A DNA stretch of 64,000 nt from Bacteroidota bacterium (lineage in GTDB: Bacteria; Bacteroidota; Bacteroidia; Flavobacteriales; Flavobacteriaceae), in NCBI GenBank assembly GCA_023446155.1, contig JAEXIT010000017.1, positions 496,001 through 560,000 of the forward strand, given 5' to 3'. Shown here piece by piece: positions 33,352 to 41,987 of this stretch; the stretch's first letter is position 1; each line of letters begins with the position of its first letter. Position numbers and translations under genes: made by a program. The notes beneath the pieces are model-generated. The model was not told the origin of the DNA. It saw only the letters and a program-made list of their open reading frames with translations, and searched no databases.

Positions 33352-33702
33352 ATGGCAATCATTATAACAGACGAATGTATCAATTGCGGGGCTTGCGAAC
33401 CGGAATGCCCGAATACGGCCATCTATGAAGGAGCGGATGACTGGCGTTATAAAGACGGTACAAAACTAACAGGAAGAATTGTACTTCCGGATGGAACGGA
33501 AATGGATGCGGAAGCAGCGCAAACGCCTATTTCGGATGATATTTATTATATCGTTCCCGGAAAGTGTACCGAGTGTAAAGGGTTCCATGAAGAACCTCAA
33601 TGTGCTGCGGTTTGTCCGGTTGACTGTTGTGTTCCGGACGACAACCATGTGGAAAGTGAAGAATTACTTTTACAGCGACAATCGTTTTTACATAACGAAT
33701 AA
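33352..33702 (+). CDS. 4Fe-4S dicluster ferredoxin
   Basis: A 116-residue electron carrier with two [4Fe-4S] motifs: CINCGACEPECPNTAI near the N-terminus (cysteines 9, 12, 15, 19) and CTECKGFHEEPQCAAVCPVDCC (from residue 65). The longer spacing of the second motif is typical of the YfhL-like/Alvin-type group found in Bacteroidota and Proteobacteria. An insert of about 45 residues between the clusters (DDWRYKDGTKLTGRI, DAEAAQTPISDDIYY) is normal in the flavobacterial form. Divergent from the acyl-CoA reductase gene with shared promoter region, which suggests joint regulation. Confidence 0.94.
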   Translation: MAIIITDECINCGACEPECPNTAIYEGADDWRYKDGTKLTGRIVLPDGTEMDAEAAQTPISDDIYYIVPGKCTECKGFHEEPQCAAVCPVDCCVPDDNHVESEELLLQRQSFLHNE

Positions 33703-33708
33703 AAATAC

Positions 33709-33736
33709 AAAACCCTCTGACGATTCAGAGGGTTTT
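33709..33736. terminator. Bidirectional terminator after the ferredoxin gene
   Basis: A 12-bp perfect stem AAAACCCTCTGA / TCAGAGGGTTTT with a 4-base loop between convergent genes. Confidence 0.9.
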
Positions 33737-33752
33737 GCTTTTTTTGAGAGTA

Positions 33753-34295
33753 TTAATTCCGAATGATTTCGGCTTTTTCAATAATCATTGTGTCTGTTTT
33801 CGGATCGTAGGTTTCCATGATCAAGTTTCCGTTACCATCAAAATATCCGGTTGAAATTTTATTTTTAGCTTTCATGATATAGTGGTTGGTTAAGGATGTT
33901 TCTCTTAAAATACCCAGTTGTTTTTTAGTATCGGGATTCATGATGGTATAACCTACTTTATCCAGCATCACCTGATAACGTTGACCGTTATAAGTATAAT
34001 AAGCCGAACGGTCTACGTCAACATAACGGGTTACCCCATCTACAGTAACCTGAACTTTAGACATCACCTGAGTTGGCCCCAGTTTCATTTCTTTGTTTAA
34101 CGATTTTGAATTCGCATCTTTTAGTTCCACGTCCTGAATTTTATCCAGCTCTTCCGTTTTTACAATTTTGCGCTCTCCATCGGAATCTTTAACGGTACGA
34201 ACCGTTGTTTTTACTTCCGATTGCACGTTGGTGTTCTGAGCGTATAAGCACGCTGAGAAAGCTAGTAATATCAAACTTAAAATCGATTTTTTCAT
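33753..34295 (-). CDS. Secreted protein of unknown function, 180 residues
   Basis: A signal peptide (MKKSILSLILLAFSACLYAQ) is followed by a basic and acidic helical stretch (residues 25-70) and a beta-rich C-terminal part: SKVQVTVDGVTRYVDVDRSAYYTYNGQRYQVML, then GKLG-like LGILRETSLTNHYIMKAKNKISTGYFDGNGNLIMETYD. No known motif recognised. The product should be periplasmic; there is a cysteine at position 16 (FSAC) that could also serve as lipobox, so a lipoprotein is possible. A TATATTTG box lies 30 bases upstream. Confidence 0.75.
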   Translation of the reverse strand: MKKSILSLILLAFSACLYAQNTNVQSEVKTTVRTVKDSDGERKIVKTEELDKIQDVELKDANSKSLNKEMKLGPTQVMSKVQVTVDGVTRYVDVDRSAYYTYNGQRYQVMLDKVGYTIMNPDTKKQLGILRETSLTNHYIMKAKNKISTGYFDGNGNLIMETYDPKTDTMIIEKAEIIRN

Positions 34296-34324
34296 ATTAT
34301 TTTTATTTTAAGGTTACTATTTAA

Positions 34325-34332
34325 CAAATATA
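34325..34332 (-). promoter_or_regulatory. -7 box of the secreted protein gene at 33753-34295
   Basis: TATATTTG on the - strand, 30 bases before the start. A TTTG on the - strand at 34357-34360 lies 24 bases further up, slightly long for a -33 box. Confidence 0.5.
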
Positions 34333-34422
34333 AGCTATTGCGATGTAAAAATTAAACAAATTGTATTAAAATTTTTATAAAAATCTATAAAACAGATGAT
34401 CAAATGTTCAAACGGAATTAGG

Positions 34423-34452
34423 TTGACTTTTCGTTAATAATCAATATATTTG
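34423..34452 (+). promoter_or_regulatory. ychF promoter, -33 and -7 boxes
   Basis: TTGAC at 34423-34427 and TATATTTG at 34445-34452, 19 bases between TTG and the -7 box; the box ends 22 bases before the ATG. Confidence 0.65.
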
Positions 34453-34474
34453 CAGACTTTTTAAAACGCACATT

Positions 34475-35569
34475 ATGAAAGCCGGAATTGTAGGATTACC
34501 CAATGTAGGAAAATCAACCTTATTCAATTGTTTGTCAAATGCCAAAGCGCAAAGTGCTAACTTTCCGTTTTGTACGATCGAACCCAACATCGGAGTGGTA
34601 AACGTACCGGATCCGCGATTGGAAAAGCTGGAAGAACTGGTACAACCGGAGCGCGTACAACCGGCTACTGTGGATATCGTGGATATCGCCGGTCTGGTAA
34701 AAGGAGCAAGTAAAGGAGAAGGATTGGGGAACCAGTTCTTAGGAAATATCCGCGAGTGTAATGCGATCATTCACGTATTGCGTTGTTTTGATAACGATAA
34801 CATTGTTCACGTAGACGGAAGTGTAAACCCGATCCGCGATAAGGAAACAATCGATATCGAATTACAGTTAAAAGATCTTGAAACCGTTGAAAAAAGACTG
34901 GAGAAAGTTAAAAAAGCGGCTAAAACCGGAAATAAAGAAGCACAGGTGGAAGAAGGATTGCTAAACCGCATCCGGGAAGCCTTATTGGCTGCGAAATCAG
35001 CGCGTACTATAGTGCCGCAAACCAACGACGAAGAGGTTTTGATGGAAGGTTTTCAATTGATCACCGCAAAACCGGTATTGTATGTTTGTAATGTGGACGA
35101 AGGTGCAGCAGCAACCGGAAATGCTTATGTGGATCAGGTGCGCGAACTGGTAAAAGATGAAAACGCTGAGGTGATCGTTTTGGCGGTGGGAACTGAAGCC
35201 GATATTACCGAGTTGGAAACCTATGAAGAACGTAAAATGTTTCTGGAAGATTTAGGGTTAAAAGAACCGGGATCATCTGTACTAATCCGTGCAGCTTATA
35301 AATTATTAAACCAACAGACGTATTTTACGGCTGGTGTAAAAGAGGTGCGTGCGTGGACCATCAATATTGGAGATACGGCGCCAAAAGCAGCCGGTGTGAT
35401 CCATACGGATTTCGAAAAAGGATTTATCCGTGCCGAGGTGATCGCCTATGACGATTATGTGAATTTCGGATCGGAAGCCAAAGTGAAAGAGGCTGGAAAA
35501 TTACGCGTAGAAGGAAAAGAATATATCGTAAAAGATGGGGATGTAATGCACTTCCGTTTTAACGTATAA
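34475..35569 (+). CDS. ychF: Redox-regulated ATPase YchF (Obg family)
   Basis: P-loop NTPase of the Obg family that prefers ATP and binds ribosomes. The 364 residues are full length. G1 is GLPNVGKSTLF (residues 7-17), G3 DIAGLVKGASKGEGLGNQFL, and the NVDE sequence near residue 204 replaces the usual NKxD, which is why YchF uses ATP. A coiled-coil domain follows (residues 128-165) and the TGS domain at the end has the typical RAWTINIGDTAPKAAGVIHTDFEKGFIRAEV and DGDVMHFRFNV. It has its own promoter and terminator. Confidence 0.97.
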   Translation: MKAGIVGLPNVGKSTLFNCLSNAKAQSANFPFCTIEPNIGVVNVPDPRLEKLEELVQPERVQPATVDIVDIAGLVKGASKGEGLGNQFLGNIRECNAIIHVLRCFDNDNIVHVDGSVNPIRDKETIDIELQLKDLETVEKRLEKVKKAAKTGNKEAQVEEGLLNRIREALLAAKSARTIVPQTNDEEVLMEGFQLITAKPVLYVCNVDEGAAATGNAYVDQVRELVKDENAEVIVLAVGTEADITELETYEERKMFLEDLGLKEPGSSVLIRAAYKLLNQQTYFTAGVKEVRAWTINIGDTAPKAAGVIHTDFEKGFIRAEVIAYDDYVNFGSEAKVKEAGKLRVEGKEYIVKDGDVMHFRFNV

Positions 35570-35596
35570 GTTTTTATTCCGATACAACTATATAAT

Positions 35597-35625
35597 AAGG
35601 TGCTGTTTTTATAGCGCCTTTTTTT
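35597..35625 (+). terminator. Terminator after ychF
   Basis: AAGGTGCT / AGCGCCTT stem with one G-T pair and a run of seven T after it. Confidence 0.75.
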
Positions 35626-35681
35626 GTGGACTTCTGGCATTATTGTTACTTTTAACTTCTGTATCAAAAAAACGACAACCT

Positions 35682-36209
35682 ATGAAAATAATTGCTTTCG
35701 GCGGGAGTAACAGCCATGGCTCCATCAATAAAAAATTAGCAACTTATGTCGCACATCTGTTCGAAAATGCAGAAGTGGAAGTCCTGGATTTAAACGACTA
35801 TGCGCTACCGGTTTTTAGTGTCGATTTGGAAAAGGAAATCGGCCACCCAAAGCAGGCTGTCGATTTTTTGGAGAAAATTGGAAGTGCTCAGATTCTGGTG
35901 GTTTCACTGGCTGAAAACAACGGGAATTACTCGGTTGCTTTTAAAAATATTTTCGACTGGTGTTCGCGAAAACACAAAGATGTATTTCAGGACAAACCAT
36001 TGTTGTTGATGGCAACATCACCCGGTGGACGCGGTGGTGCGAGTGTTTTGGAAATCGCCAAAAACAACCTGCCGCGATATGGTGCAAATATTATCGCGAC
36101 CTTTTCATTGCCGAGTTTTTACGAAAATTTTGATGTGGATAAAGATCAGATATCCAATCCGTTGTTTGATAATCAGGTAAGGGATGTTGTAAAGGAATTC
36201 GGATTCTGA
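35682..36209 (+). CDS. NADPH-dependent FMN reductase family protein
   Basis: A 175-residue flavodoxin-fold flavoprotein. The start at 35682 (MKIIAFGGSNSHGSINKKLATYVA) puts the FMN-phosphate loop GGSNSHGSINK at residues 7-17 as in the family; the longer frame to 35643 adds an unlikely extension. Seen also: VLDLNDYALPVFS, LVVSLAENNGNYSVAFKNIFDW and a final LLMATSPGGRGGASVL. Members reduce quinones, azo dyes, chromate or FMN; the natural substrate is not clear. It stands 53 bases before the DUF2459 gene on the same strand. Confidence 0.92.
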   Translation: MKIIAFGGSNSHGSINKKLATYVAHLFENAEVEVLDLNDYALPVFSVDLEKEIGHPKQAVDFLEKIGSAQILVVSLAENNGNYSVAFKNIFDWCSRKHKDVFQDKPLLLMATSPGGRGGASVLEIAKNNLPRYGANIIATFSLPSFYENFDVDKDQISNPLFDNQVRDVVKEFGF

Positions 36210-36261
36210 AAAAAACGGCCTGTAATTTGAGGAGGCTTTTTAAAACGTAATTGCGAGCGGT

Positions 36262-36957
36262 ATGAAAAACGTTAAAAAAAGTCTTCGGATGGTATTCCGA
36301 TTCCTGCTTGGAATCATTGCTTTTGTAATCGTGTATGTGGTTGCGGTACTACTGTTATCGCGCATTCCGGTTAATTCGGATTTACAACACGATCAAGCCG
36401 AAATTCCGGTGTATATCATAACGAATGGCGTGCATACGGACGTTGTTGTTCCGGCTAAAAATGCCATTGTCGACTGGACACGGGAAATTCGTTTTGAGCA
36501 TACCCGATCGCAAGACAGTATCGCGAATTATATCGCCTTTGGATGGGGTGATAAAGGATTTTATCTCGACACGCCCGAATGGTCGGATTTAAAAGCGAGT
36601 ACGGCATTTAAGGCGGTTTCCGGACTCGGATCATCGGCGATGCATACCACTTTTTACAAAAAAATAAAAGAAGGAAACGATTGTCGGAAGCTGCTTCTTT
36701 CGAAGGCGGAATACCAGCAATTAATAGCGTATATAACGGTAAGTTTTAAGCGAAATGCCGATGGAAAAATACAATGGATAGCTGGGCATAGCTACGGTAA
36801 AAATGATGCTTTTTATGAAGCCAAAGGGGCTTATAATCTGTTTTATACCTGCAATACCTGGGCGAATAATGCCTTAAAAGCCGGGCAACAAAAGGCTTGT
36901 TTGTGGACAATTTACGATAAAGGAATTTTTTACCATTACGACAAAGAAAAAGAATGA
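36262..36957 (+). CDS. TIGR02117 / DUF2459 family membrane-anchored protein
   Basis: A 231-residue protein with one N-terminal membrane helix (FLLGIIAFVIVYVVAVLLLS, about residues 14-33) and a periplasmic domain. Family hallmarks are VYIITNGVHTDVVVPAKN, IAFGWGDKGFYLDTPEW, SAMHTTFY and YNLFYTCNTWANNALKAGQQKACLWTI; the TCNTW cysteine with the upstream histidine resembles a cysteine-peptidase-like active site. The family has a possible link to urease clusters in other bacteria, but no urease gene is near here. It overlaps the next gene by four bases (ATGA). Confidence 0.9.
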   Translation: MKNVKKSLRMVFRFLLGIIAFVIVYVVAVLLLSRIPVNSDLQHDQAEIPVYIITNGVHTDVVVPAKNAIVDWTREIRFEHTRSQDSIANYIAFGWGDKGFYLDTPEWSDLKASTAFKAVSGLGSSAMHTTFYKKIKEGNDCRKLLLSKAEYQQLIAYITVSFKRNADGKIQWIAGHSYGKNDAFYEAKGAYNLFYTCNTWANNALKAGQQKACLWTIYDKGIFYHYDKEKE

Positions 36958-37259
36958 AACTAAAGAAAAATACATTATACCTGTTGTTGCTGTTTTTTGC
37001 CGGTTTTCTGGCGTATTTTATCGGCAAGGATTTTCAGTTTGATCCGCAGTTAAAAGGGATTTACACGGCAATGAAATACCTGGCGGCGGCTTTGCTGTTT
37101 GTATCGGTTTATGCCTCGGTAGCCACCACCCGGGAGATGATTCCGGCAACCGAATTAAAGCCAAAAGCGCTGTGGATTATTTTGGCATTACTGCCGATTT
37201 TATTTTGTGTTGCCGTTTTTATACTATCGCTAACCGTATACAAACTTAAAATTTTCTGA
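36954..37259 (+). CDS. Small integral membrane protein, 101 residues
   Basis: Unknown protein with three predicted membrane helices: LYLLLLFFAGFLAYFIG (about residues 7-24), YLAAALLFVSVYASV (about 42-57) and LWIILALLPILFCVAVFILSLTVY (about 75-98). Short polar loops and basic ends. The ATGA overlap with the TIGR02117 gene shows that it is translated together with it. No known motif; not recognised from other genomes. Confidence 0.72.
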   Translation: MKLKKNTLYLLLLFFAGFLAYFIGKDFQFDPQLKGIYTAMKYLAAALLFVSVYASVATTREMIPATELKPKALWIILALLPILFCVAVFILSLTVYKLKIF

Positions 37260-37366
37260 GGATCAGAGAATCAAAAAGTTATCGGAATTGTTTGATAACT
37301 TTATCCGGGCGTACTTTCATTTTTTCGGCAGAAATCTTATATTAGCAGAAAATCCGAAATTTCTTT

Positions 37367-39223
37367 ATGCTAGAGCAAAATCAGTACACCGAAGAGAACA
37401 TTCGTTCACTCGATTGGAAAGAACATATCCGTATGCGCCCCGGAATGTATATCGGGAAACTTGGAGACGGATCTTCGCCAGACGACGGTATTTACATCCT
37501 TCTGAAAGAAGTCCTGGATAACTGTATCGACGAGTTTGTAATGGGCGCCGGTAAAACCATTGAAGTCACCGTAAAAGACAAAATGGTAACCGTTCGTGAT
37601 TACGGACGTGGAATTCCATTGGGGAAAGTGATCGATGTGGTTTCCAAAATGAATACGGGAGGAAAGTACGACTCCAAAGCATTTAAAAAATCGGTCGGAT
37701 TAAACGGGGTGGGTACCAAGGCAGTCAATGCACTGTCGACATATTTCCGTGTGGAATCCGTTCGGGATAACCAGCAAAAAGCGGCCGAATTCTCCGGAGG
37801 TAACCTGACGTTGGAAGAAGATGTTGTGGAAACCACAAAACGCAAAGGAACCAAGGTGAGCTTTGTGGCCGATGAAACCATTTTTAAGCATTACAAATAC
37901 CGTAACGAGTATATCGTTAAAATGCTTAAAAACTATTGCTATCTGAACACCGGACTTACGATCGTTTACAATGGTGAAAAGTTTTATTCCGATAACGGAT
38001 TAAAAGACCTGTTGGAAGAGAATATCTCCGAAGAAGACATGATTTATCCGATCATTCACCTGAAAGGGGATGATATCGAAGTCGCCATAACCCATAGTAA
38101 AACACAATATTCCGAAGAATACTATTCGTTTGTAAACGGACAAAATACCACACAGGGAGGTACCCATTTGGGGGCTTTCCGGGAAGCCATTGTCCGTACG
38201 ATAAAAGAATTTTACAATAAAAACTTTGAAGCCTCCGATGTTCGGAAATCCATTGTTTCGGCCATTTCGGTAAAAGTAGAGGAGCCGGTATTCGAATCGC
38301 AGACTAAAACCAAACTGGGATCGACCGATATGGGGCCGGATTTACCAACGGTGCGAACCTATGTAAACGACTTTGTAAAAACGAAACTCGATAATTTTCT
38401 ACATAAAAATCCGGAAATTGCCGATGCCTTACTTCGCAAAATTTTACAGGCCGAGCGCGAACGGAAAGAATTGTCCGGTATCCGTAAACTGGCCAAAGAA
38501 AGAGCTAAAAAAGCGAGTTTACACAACCGTAAGCTACGCGATTGCCGGGTACATTTAACGGATATCAAAAATGCGCGTTACCTCGAAAGTACGCTGTTTA
38601 TCACCGAGGGGGACTCGGCTTCCGGGTCGATCACCAAATCGAGAGATGTAAACACGCAGGCGGTTTTCAGTTTACGAGGGAAGCCGTTAAATTCGTATGG
38701 AATGACTAAAAAGATCGTATACGAAAACGAAGAGTTCAACCTGTTGCAGGCGGCCTTAAACATTGAGGAAGACATGGGGGATTTGCGTTACAACAATATT
38801 GTAATTGCTACCGATGCCGATGTCGACGGAATGCACATTCGTTTGTTGTTGATCACTTTCTTTTTGCAGTTTTTCCCCGAGCTAATCAAAGAAGGACATT
38901 TATACATTTTGCAAACACCTTTATTCCGGGTGCGAAACAAAAAAGAAACCATCTATTGTTATAGCGAAGACGAACGGGTTGCCGCTATTGAAAAACTAAA
39001 ACCAAAACCCGAAATAACCCGATTCAAGGGATTAGGAGAGATTTCGCCGGACGAGTTTAAACATTTTATCGGAGAAGACATTCGTTTGGATCCTGTGATG
39101 TTAGACAAAGCAACGTCGATCGAGCGTTTACTCGAATTCTATATGGGAAAAAACACACCCGACCGTCAGGAGTTTATCATCAAAAACCTGAAAGTGGAAT
39201 TGGATGTGGTAGAAGAAAAATAA
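37367..39223 (+). CDS. parE: DNA topoisomerase IV subunit B
   Basis: ATPase subunit of topoisomerase IV, which unlinks daughter chromosomes. The 618 residues show the same layout as GyrB but clearly differ in sequence: MRPGMYIGKLGDGSSPDDGIYILLKEVLDNCIDEF with the catalytic glutamate and the asparagine in ILLKEVLDNCIDE, NGVGTKAVNALS as ATP lid, QTKTKLGS, the Toprim glutamate in ITEGDSASGSI, DADVDGMHI, and RFKGLGEISPDEF near the end. parC follows 37 bases downstream. The combination with parC and the EGDSASGS variant, against EGDSAGG in the gyrB at 456, supports ParE. Confidence 0.96.
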   Translation: MLEQNQYTEENIRSLDWKEHIRMRPGMYIGKLGDGSSPDDGIYILLKEVLDNCIDEFVMGAGKTIEVTVKDKMVTVRDYGRGIPLGKVIDVVSKMNTGGKYDSKAFKKSVGLNGVGTKAVNALSTYFRVESVRDNQQKAAEFSGGNLTLEEDVVETTKRKGTKVSFVADETIFKHYKYRNEYIVKMLKNYCYLNTGLTIVYNGEKFYSDNGLKDLLEENISEEDMIYPIIHLKGDDIEVAITHSKTQYSEEYYSFVNGQNTTQGGTHLGAFREAIVRTIKEFYNKNFEASDVRKSIVSAISVKVEEPVFESQTKTKLGSTDMGPDLPTVRTYVNDFVKTKLDNFLHKNPEIADALLRKILQAERERKELSGIRKLAKERAKKASLHNRKLRDCRVHLTDIKNARYLESTLFITEGDSASGSITKSRDVNTQAVFSLRGKPLNSYGMTKKIVYENEEFNLLQAALNIEEDMGDLRYNNIVIATDADVDGMHIRLLLITFFLQFFPELIKEGHLYILQTPLFRVRNKKETIYCYSEDERVAAIEKLKPKPEITRFKGLGEISPDEFKHFIGEDIRLDPVMLDKATSIERLLEFYMGKNTPDRQEFIIKNLKVELDVVEEK

Positions 39224-39260
39224 AGTGAATTTCAAATTTCAATTGCTGAAAAGAAAATAA

Positions 39261-41915
39261 ATGGACGAAGAAAATTTAGATCCTATAGAAGAAGGTCAGT
39301 TTCAGGGCGAACATTTTTACGAAAACCAGGAATCGGCAGACAGTAATGATACGATTACCAAGGTAACCGGAATGTATAAAGACTGGTTTCTGGATTATGC
39401 GTCGTATGTAATTCTGGAGCGAGCGGTTCCGGCCATTGAAGACGGATTTAAACCTGTACAACGTCGTATCATGCACTCGATGAAAGAGCTGGACGATGGG
39501 CGTTATAACAAAGTGGCCAACGTGGTTGGGCATACGATGCAGTACCACCCGCACGGTGATGCCAGTATTGGAGATGCCATGGTACAAATCGGCCAGAAAG
39601 ACCTACTCATTGATACGCAAGGAAACTGGGGGAATATCCTTACCGGCGACGGTGCGGCGGCTTCCCGTTATATTGAGGCGCGATTGAGTAAATTTGCGTT
39701 GGAAGTACTTTACTCGCCTAAAATTACCCACTGGCAACTGTCGTACGATGGTAGACGAAACGAGCCGATTAACCTTCCGGTTAAATTTCCGTTGCTTCTG
39801 GCTCAGGGGGGAGAAGGGATTGCCGTAGGCCTTTCGACCAAAGTATTACCTCACAATTTTAACGAACTGATCGATGCATCGGTTAAAATATTAAAAGGAA
39901 AACCGTTTACCTTGTATCCGGATTTTCCGACGGCCGGTATTGCCGATATTTCGGGCTATAACGACGGAATGCGTGGCGGACGGGTACGCGTTCGGGCGAA
40001 GATATCCCAGTTGGATAAGCAAACCCTGGTGATTACACAAATTCCGTTTTCGACCAATACGACTACACTAATCGACAGTATTCTAAAAGCCAACGATAAA
40101 GGGAAGATCAAAATCAAAAAAATCGAGGACAATACCGCCGCCGAAGTGGAAATCCTGATCCATCTTCCGCCGGGTGTTTCACCAGATAAAATGATTGATG
40201 CCCTATATGCCTTTACCGGATGTGAAACCTCATTGGCACCGTTAGGATGTGTGATTCAGGATAACAAACCCTTGTTTACAGGCGTTTCTGATATGTTGCG
40301 CGTTTCCACCGCACGTACGGTTGACTTACTGAAAAAGGAGTTGGAAATTCAGTTGGAAGAACTTGAAGAGCAATGGCATTTTGCATCGTTGGAACGAATC
40401 TTTATTGAAAACAGAATTTACCGTTTGATCGAGGAAGAGGAAACCTGGGAGGGCGTAATCAAAGCGATCGACAAAGGATTGGCACCACACGTAACGCATC
40501 TGAAACGAGCGGTGACTGAAGAAGACATTGTTCGCCTGACGGAGATTCGAATCAAGCGTATTTCGAAATTCGATATTGAAAAAGCACAGGAGAAAATCGA
40601 TGCATTGGAAGGGGATATTGCACAGGTAAAATACGATCTGGAACACCTGATCGATTTCGCCATTGCGTATTTTACCCGATTAAAAGAAAAATACGGAAAA
40701 GGAAGAGAGCGTCAAACCGAATTGCGTAGTTTTGATACCATTGAAGCGACGAAAGTGGTTTTGCGTAACACCAAATTATATGTCAACCGCGAAGAAGGAT
40801 TCCTTGGAACCGGTCTTAAAAAAGACGAGTATGTGGGCGATTGTTCCGATATTGACGATGTAATCGTATTTTTACGCGACGGAAATATGATGATTACTAA
40901 AGTCGACGATAAAAAATTCGTTGGAAAGGATATTATCCATATCTCCGTTTTTGATAAAAACGACAAGCGTACCATATACAATATGATTTATCGCGACGGA
41001 AAAACAGGTCCGTCCTATGTTAAGCGATTCAATGTTTCGGGTGTGACCCGCGACAAGCTATACGATCTGACCAATGGGGCGAAAGGCTCGCAGGTACTGT
41101 ATTTCTCGCATAATCCGAACGGAGAAGCGGAAGTGGTAACCGTATTATTGCGTCAGGTGGGAAGTGTTAAAAAACTAAAATTTGATCTCGATTTCGCGAC
41201 ATTAGCGATTAAAGGTCGGGCGAGTAAAGGAAATACCGTTACCAAATATCCGATCAAAAAAATCGAACTGAAAGAGAAAGGAATTTCAACCTTAAAACCG
41301 CGACGTATCTGGTTTGACGACACCGTACAACGTCTTAATGTTGATGGAAGAGGGGAGTTACTAGGTGAATTCCGACCAAATGACAGGTTGTTGATTATTA
41401 ACCAGTCTGGAAAACTGAAAACCATCATACCGGAGTTGACGACGCATTTTGACGAAGATATGGTCGTATTGGAAAAATGGGTGCCTAAAAAACCGATTTC
41501 AGCGATTTATTTCGACGGAGAAAAAGAACGGTATTATATAAAACGTTTCCTGATTGAAAATGAAAATAAAGAAGAGACGTTTATCTCCGAACATCCGAAT
41601 TCACAATTGGAAATTGTTTCAACCGATTACCGACCAGTAGCCGAAATTGTCTTTGCCAAGGTAAAAGGCGTACAGAAAGAAAATCAGACCATCGATCTGG
41701 AGCAATTTATCGCTGTAAAAGGCATCAAAGCTTTAGGAAATCAATTGACTACCGACAAGCTAAAGCAGGTAAATCTTTTGGAACCGCTACCTTATGAACC
41801 ACCGGTAGAAGAAATCCCGGAAGAAATTGAGGTAAAAGGAGAAGAAAATGTCTCCGAAGAAGATGTAAATGTACAACTGGACGACGACGGACAGATTACG
41901 TTAAGTCTGGATTAA
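39261..41915 (+). CDS. parC: DNA topoisomerase IV subunit A
   Basis: Breakage-reunion subunit of topoisomerase IV, 884 residues. The quinolone-resistance region and active site are clear: KPVQRRIMHSMKELDDGRYNKVANVVGHTMQYHPHGDASIGDAMVQ, and the catalytic tyrosine in GAAASRYIEARLSKFA. C-terminal beta-pinwheel blades are present but lack the GyrA box, which fits ParC. The last 45 residues are strongly acidic (EEIPEEIEVKGEENVSEEDVN), an extension common in flavobacterial ParC. It follows parE in an operon; a diverged palindromic repeat and a strong terminator close it. Confidence 0.95.
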   Translation: MDEENLDPIEEGQFQGEHFYENQESADSNDTITKVTGMYKDWFLDYASYVILERAVPAIEDGFKPVQRRIMHSMKELDDGRYNKVANVVGHTMQYHPHGDASIGDAMVQIGQKDLLIDTQGNWGNILTGDGAAASRYIEARLSKFALEVLYSPKITHWQLSYDGRRNEPINLPVKFPLLLAQGGEGIAVGLSTKVLPHNFNELIDASVKILKGKPFTLYPDFPTAGIADISGYNDGMRGGRVRVRAKISQLDKQTLVITQIPFSTNTTTLIDSILKANDKGKIKIKKIEDNTAAEVEILIHLPPGVSPDKMIDALYAFTGCETSLAPLGCVIQDNKPLFTGVSDMLRVSTARTVDLLKKELEIQLEELEEQWHFASLERIFIENRIYRLIEEEETWEGVIKAIDKGLAPHVTHLKRAVTEEDIVRLTEIRIKRISKFDIEKAQEKIDALEGDIAQVKYDLEHLIDFAIAYFTRLKEKYGKGRERQTELRSFDTIEATKVVLRNTKLYVNREEGFLGTGLKKDEYVGDCSDIDDVIVFLRDGNMMITKVDDKKFVGKDIIHISVFDKNDKRTIYNMIYRDGKTGPSYVKRFNVSGVTRDKLYDLTNGAKGSQVLYFSHNPNGEAEVVTVLLRQVGSVKKLKFDLDFATLAIKGRASKGNTVTKYPIKKIELKEKGISTLKPRRIWFDDTVQRLNVDGRGELLGEFRPNDRLLIINQSGKLKTIIPELTTHFDEDMVVLEKWVPKKPISAIYFDGEKERYYIKRFLIENENKEETFISEHPNSQLEIVSTDYRPVAEIVFAKVKGVQKENQTIDLEQFIAVKGIKALGNQLTTDKLKQVNLLEPLPYEPPVEEIPEEIEVKGEENVSEEDVNVQLDDDGQITLSLD

Positions 41916-41921
41916 TACAAC

Positions 41922-41950
41922 ACCCGACACGTTTTGGAAACCTGTCGGGT
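41922..41950. repeat. Diverged copy of the intergenic palindromic repeat
   Basis: Arms ACCCGACA / TGTCGGGT (8 bp, perfect) around a 13-base centre with GTTTT and AAACC remnants. Shares layout and core with the copies at 24668, 25455 and 28135, with GAC-to-CGAC changes in both arms that keep the pairing. Confidence 0.6.
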
Positions 41951-41958
41951 TAAAGCAT

Positions 41959-41987
41959 AAAAAAGTCCTCAATCGAGGACTTTTTTA
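41959..41987. terminator. Bidirectional terminator between parC and terC
   Basis: AAAAAAGTCCTC and GAGGACTTTTTT form a 12-bp perfect stem with a 4-base loop, ending at the last base before the stop of the convergent TerC gene. Confidence 0.9.

Noticed and set aside
39261..41915. gyrA
   Set aside because: It stands beside parE, has no GyrA-box-type C-terminal blade and a ParC-like length and acidic tail, so parC is the better call.
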